Below, piece after piece: positions 63,230 to 64,000 of a DNA stretch of 64,000 bases; within the stretch, counting starts at the first letter, position 1; each line of letters opens with the position of its first letter. Made by a program: the position numbers and the translations under genes. The notes below the pieces were generated by a model. The model was not told the DNA's origin and made no database searches. It saw only the letters and a program-made list of their open reading frames with translations. The DNA comes from Enterobacter asburiae (lineage in GTDB: Bacteria; Pseudomonadota; Gammaproteobacteria; Enterobacterales; Enterobacteriaceae): assembly GCF_007035645.1 (NCBI RefSeq), contig NZ_AP019632.1, positions 2,232,001 through 2,296,000 on the forward strand. The letters run 5' to 3'.

Positions 63230-63659
63230 ATCCGACTTCCAGCCAGGCTTTTATCCCCTGCCGGTGCAATCCTTTCAGGATTTCGATCACTTCAGCGGCA
63301 GTGTGGCCACTGTAATTCTGGCGTGTAATCCCCTCCTCCGATGCCGTCACAATGATGGTTTCCAGTGTTTCCGCAGCCAGTTCGCGCAGATCGCGTAACG
63401 TCATCCCTGTATCGCGTGAGTGCATGCAGCGAGTGATCTGGTTTGCTACCTCCTGACAAAGCTCCTCGACAGCCTCACGGTATGCCAGGCGATGGCAGCG
63501 GTTATTTTCGATATCGCTAATCAGTTTTGCGATAGCTGTTTTAACGGTTTTGACTTCTGGAAATTTCGTTTTTGTTAAGCCTGACTGCTCCAGCGGGGAT
63601 ACGCTGGTCGCCGGTGCGGCGTTAGGGGCGCTAGTCTGGGTGTGATGGGTCATAGTCAT
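63228..63659 (-). CDS. Icd/Ash-like phage-type protein of unknown function
   Basis: About 143 residues from the ATG at 63659 (a second at 63653). Polar N-terminal region (HHTQTSAPNAAPATSVS) then a helical domain (KTAIAKLISDIENNRCHRLAYREAVEELCQEVANQITRCM, LRELAAETLETIIVTASEEG). The frame stays open upstream to 63848, encoding SQPGQQGDMNAARPCWPGC across a 20-bp inverted repeat; in my recollection this leader sequence accompanies 'host cell division inhibitor Icd-like'/Ash proteins of P4-like satellites. The translated start is therefore uncertain. No integrase or other phage gene is in view. Confidence 0.62.
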   Translation of the reverse strand: MTMTHHTQTSAPNAAPATSVSPLEQSGLTKTKFPEVKTVKTAIAKLISDIENNRCHRLAYREAVEELCQEVANQITRCMHSRDTGMTLRDLRELAAETLETIIVTASEEGITRQNYSGHTAAEVIEILKGLHRQGIKAWLEVG

Positions 63660-63721
63660 GGGTTCTTTCTCCGTCAGTGTGAATTTCGTCTTCGTGTCGC
63701 CTGACGGTTCGGCCTCCCTGC

Positions 63722-63778
63722 CACAACCTGGCCAGCAAGGGCGCGCAGCGTTCATATCCCCTTGCTGGCCAGGTTGTG
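63722..63778. repeat. 20-bp perfect inverted repeat upstream of the Icd/Ash-like gene
   Basis: CACAACCTGGCCAGCAAGGG (63722-63741) and its exact complement (63759-63778) flank 17 bases. It lies in the leader or N-terminal coding part of the gene at 63228-63659. Because it is palindromic, both strands encode QPGQQG and PCWPGC peptides. The last 220 bases of the window show no further gene I can support. Confidence 0.85.
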
Positions 63779-64000
63779 AAGGGGAACGATTACCGGAAGC
63801 TGATACGAAGGGGAAAGGCATCACAGGAGAAAATGAAGGCCAGCACATCCGGACGTAGCGCCCCTTACGCGGCGGTGGTGAAATGTCTTTCGAAGAGGAT
63901 AGCGAAGCTACCCCTTTGGGGGCGGGGCAAATAGCCAGCTATTTGGGCGAGTCCGGCGCAGGGCGTGGCGGGGTTTCCTACCTCAGACGCTAGCGAGTAG

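Noticed and set aside
63849..64000. tRNA or attachment site at the right edge
   Set aside because: No cloverleaf or T-loop sequence could be found in the last 150 bases; nothing else recognised there.

Overview
The window reads as one chromosomal segment of an Enterobacteriaceae member, most likely Enterobacter (E. cloacae complex or a close relative). This is inferred from protein resemblance and gene order recalled from E. coli/Salmonella; no database was searched. Coding density is high and GC-rich, except for the stress-gene leader near 43.5-43.9 kb and the right edge (62.0-63.2 kb), which are AT-rich. No tRNA, rRNA, CRISPR array, IS element or integrase was recognised.

Layout. (1) 1-12.6 kb follows the E. 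coli yneH-yneI-yneJ / ydeA-marC-marRAB-eamA-ydeE order: glutaminase (cut by the left edge), succinate-semialdehyde dehydrogenase sad with its LysR regulator, the MarR/MarA multidrug regulon and several exporters. A chemoreceptor, a GNAT enzyme and a tandem pair of PhzF-like isomerases are interleaved. (2) 12.6-23.3 kb is accessory metabolism: Zur-controlled zinT, a complete urea ABC importer urtABCDE with a sigma-54 promoter and NtrC-like site, a MetJ-box-controlled MetE-like methyltransferase, an FtrA/rhodanese pair, and repeat copy A. (3) 23.5-43.4 kb follows the E. coli yncJ-ydcP(rlhA)-sutR-ydcO-ydcL-tehB-ydcK-rimL-opgD-ydcJ order. It is broken by insertions: an AraC/DMT-exporter pair, a DppA-like/peptidase T-like pair (tehA is missing), and a LysR/aminotransferase/amino-acid-binding-protein/esterase block.

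(4) 43.9-58.6 kb separates ydcJ from trg and looks like a general-stress island: yciG-yciF-small membrane protein-yciE-katN, cyanide-insensitive-type bd oxidase (cioAB), a TreS-like GH13 enzyme, two short-chain dehydrogenases, a CinA-type amidase, a DUF421 membrane protein, YdeI, a PcaQ-like LysR, repeat copy B and a membrane PQQ dehydrogenase. (5) 58.7-62 kb holds trg, with an NWETF tail that E. coli Trg lacks, and the formaldehyde-responsive frmR-frmA unit. (6) 62.0-64.0 kb is probably mobile DNA: a phospholipase-D-type nuclease fused behind an amidase-like N-terminal fragment, a small membrane protein that could be its immunity protein, and an Icd/Ash-like phage-type gene behind a 20-bp perfect inverted repeat.

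The most unusual feature is a dispersed structured element present twice (about 21.80-22.13 kb on the minus strand, 55.65-56.06 kb on the plus strand). It contains two or three hairpins with different stems but the same core CAGGGATG, which matches the core of the CsrA-binding consensus, and one stem shows a compensatory base-pair change between copies. A multi-site CsrA-sequestering RNA or an undescribed palindromic mobile repeat are the main explanations.
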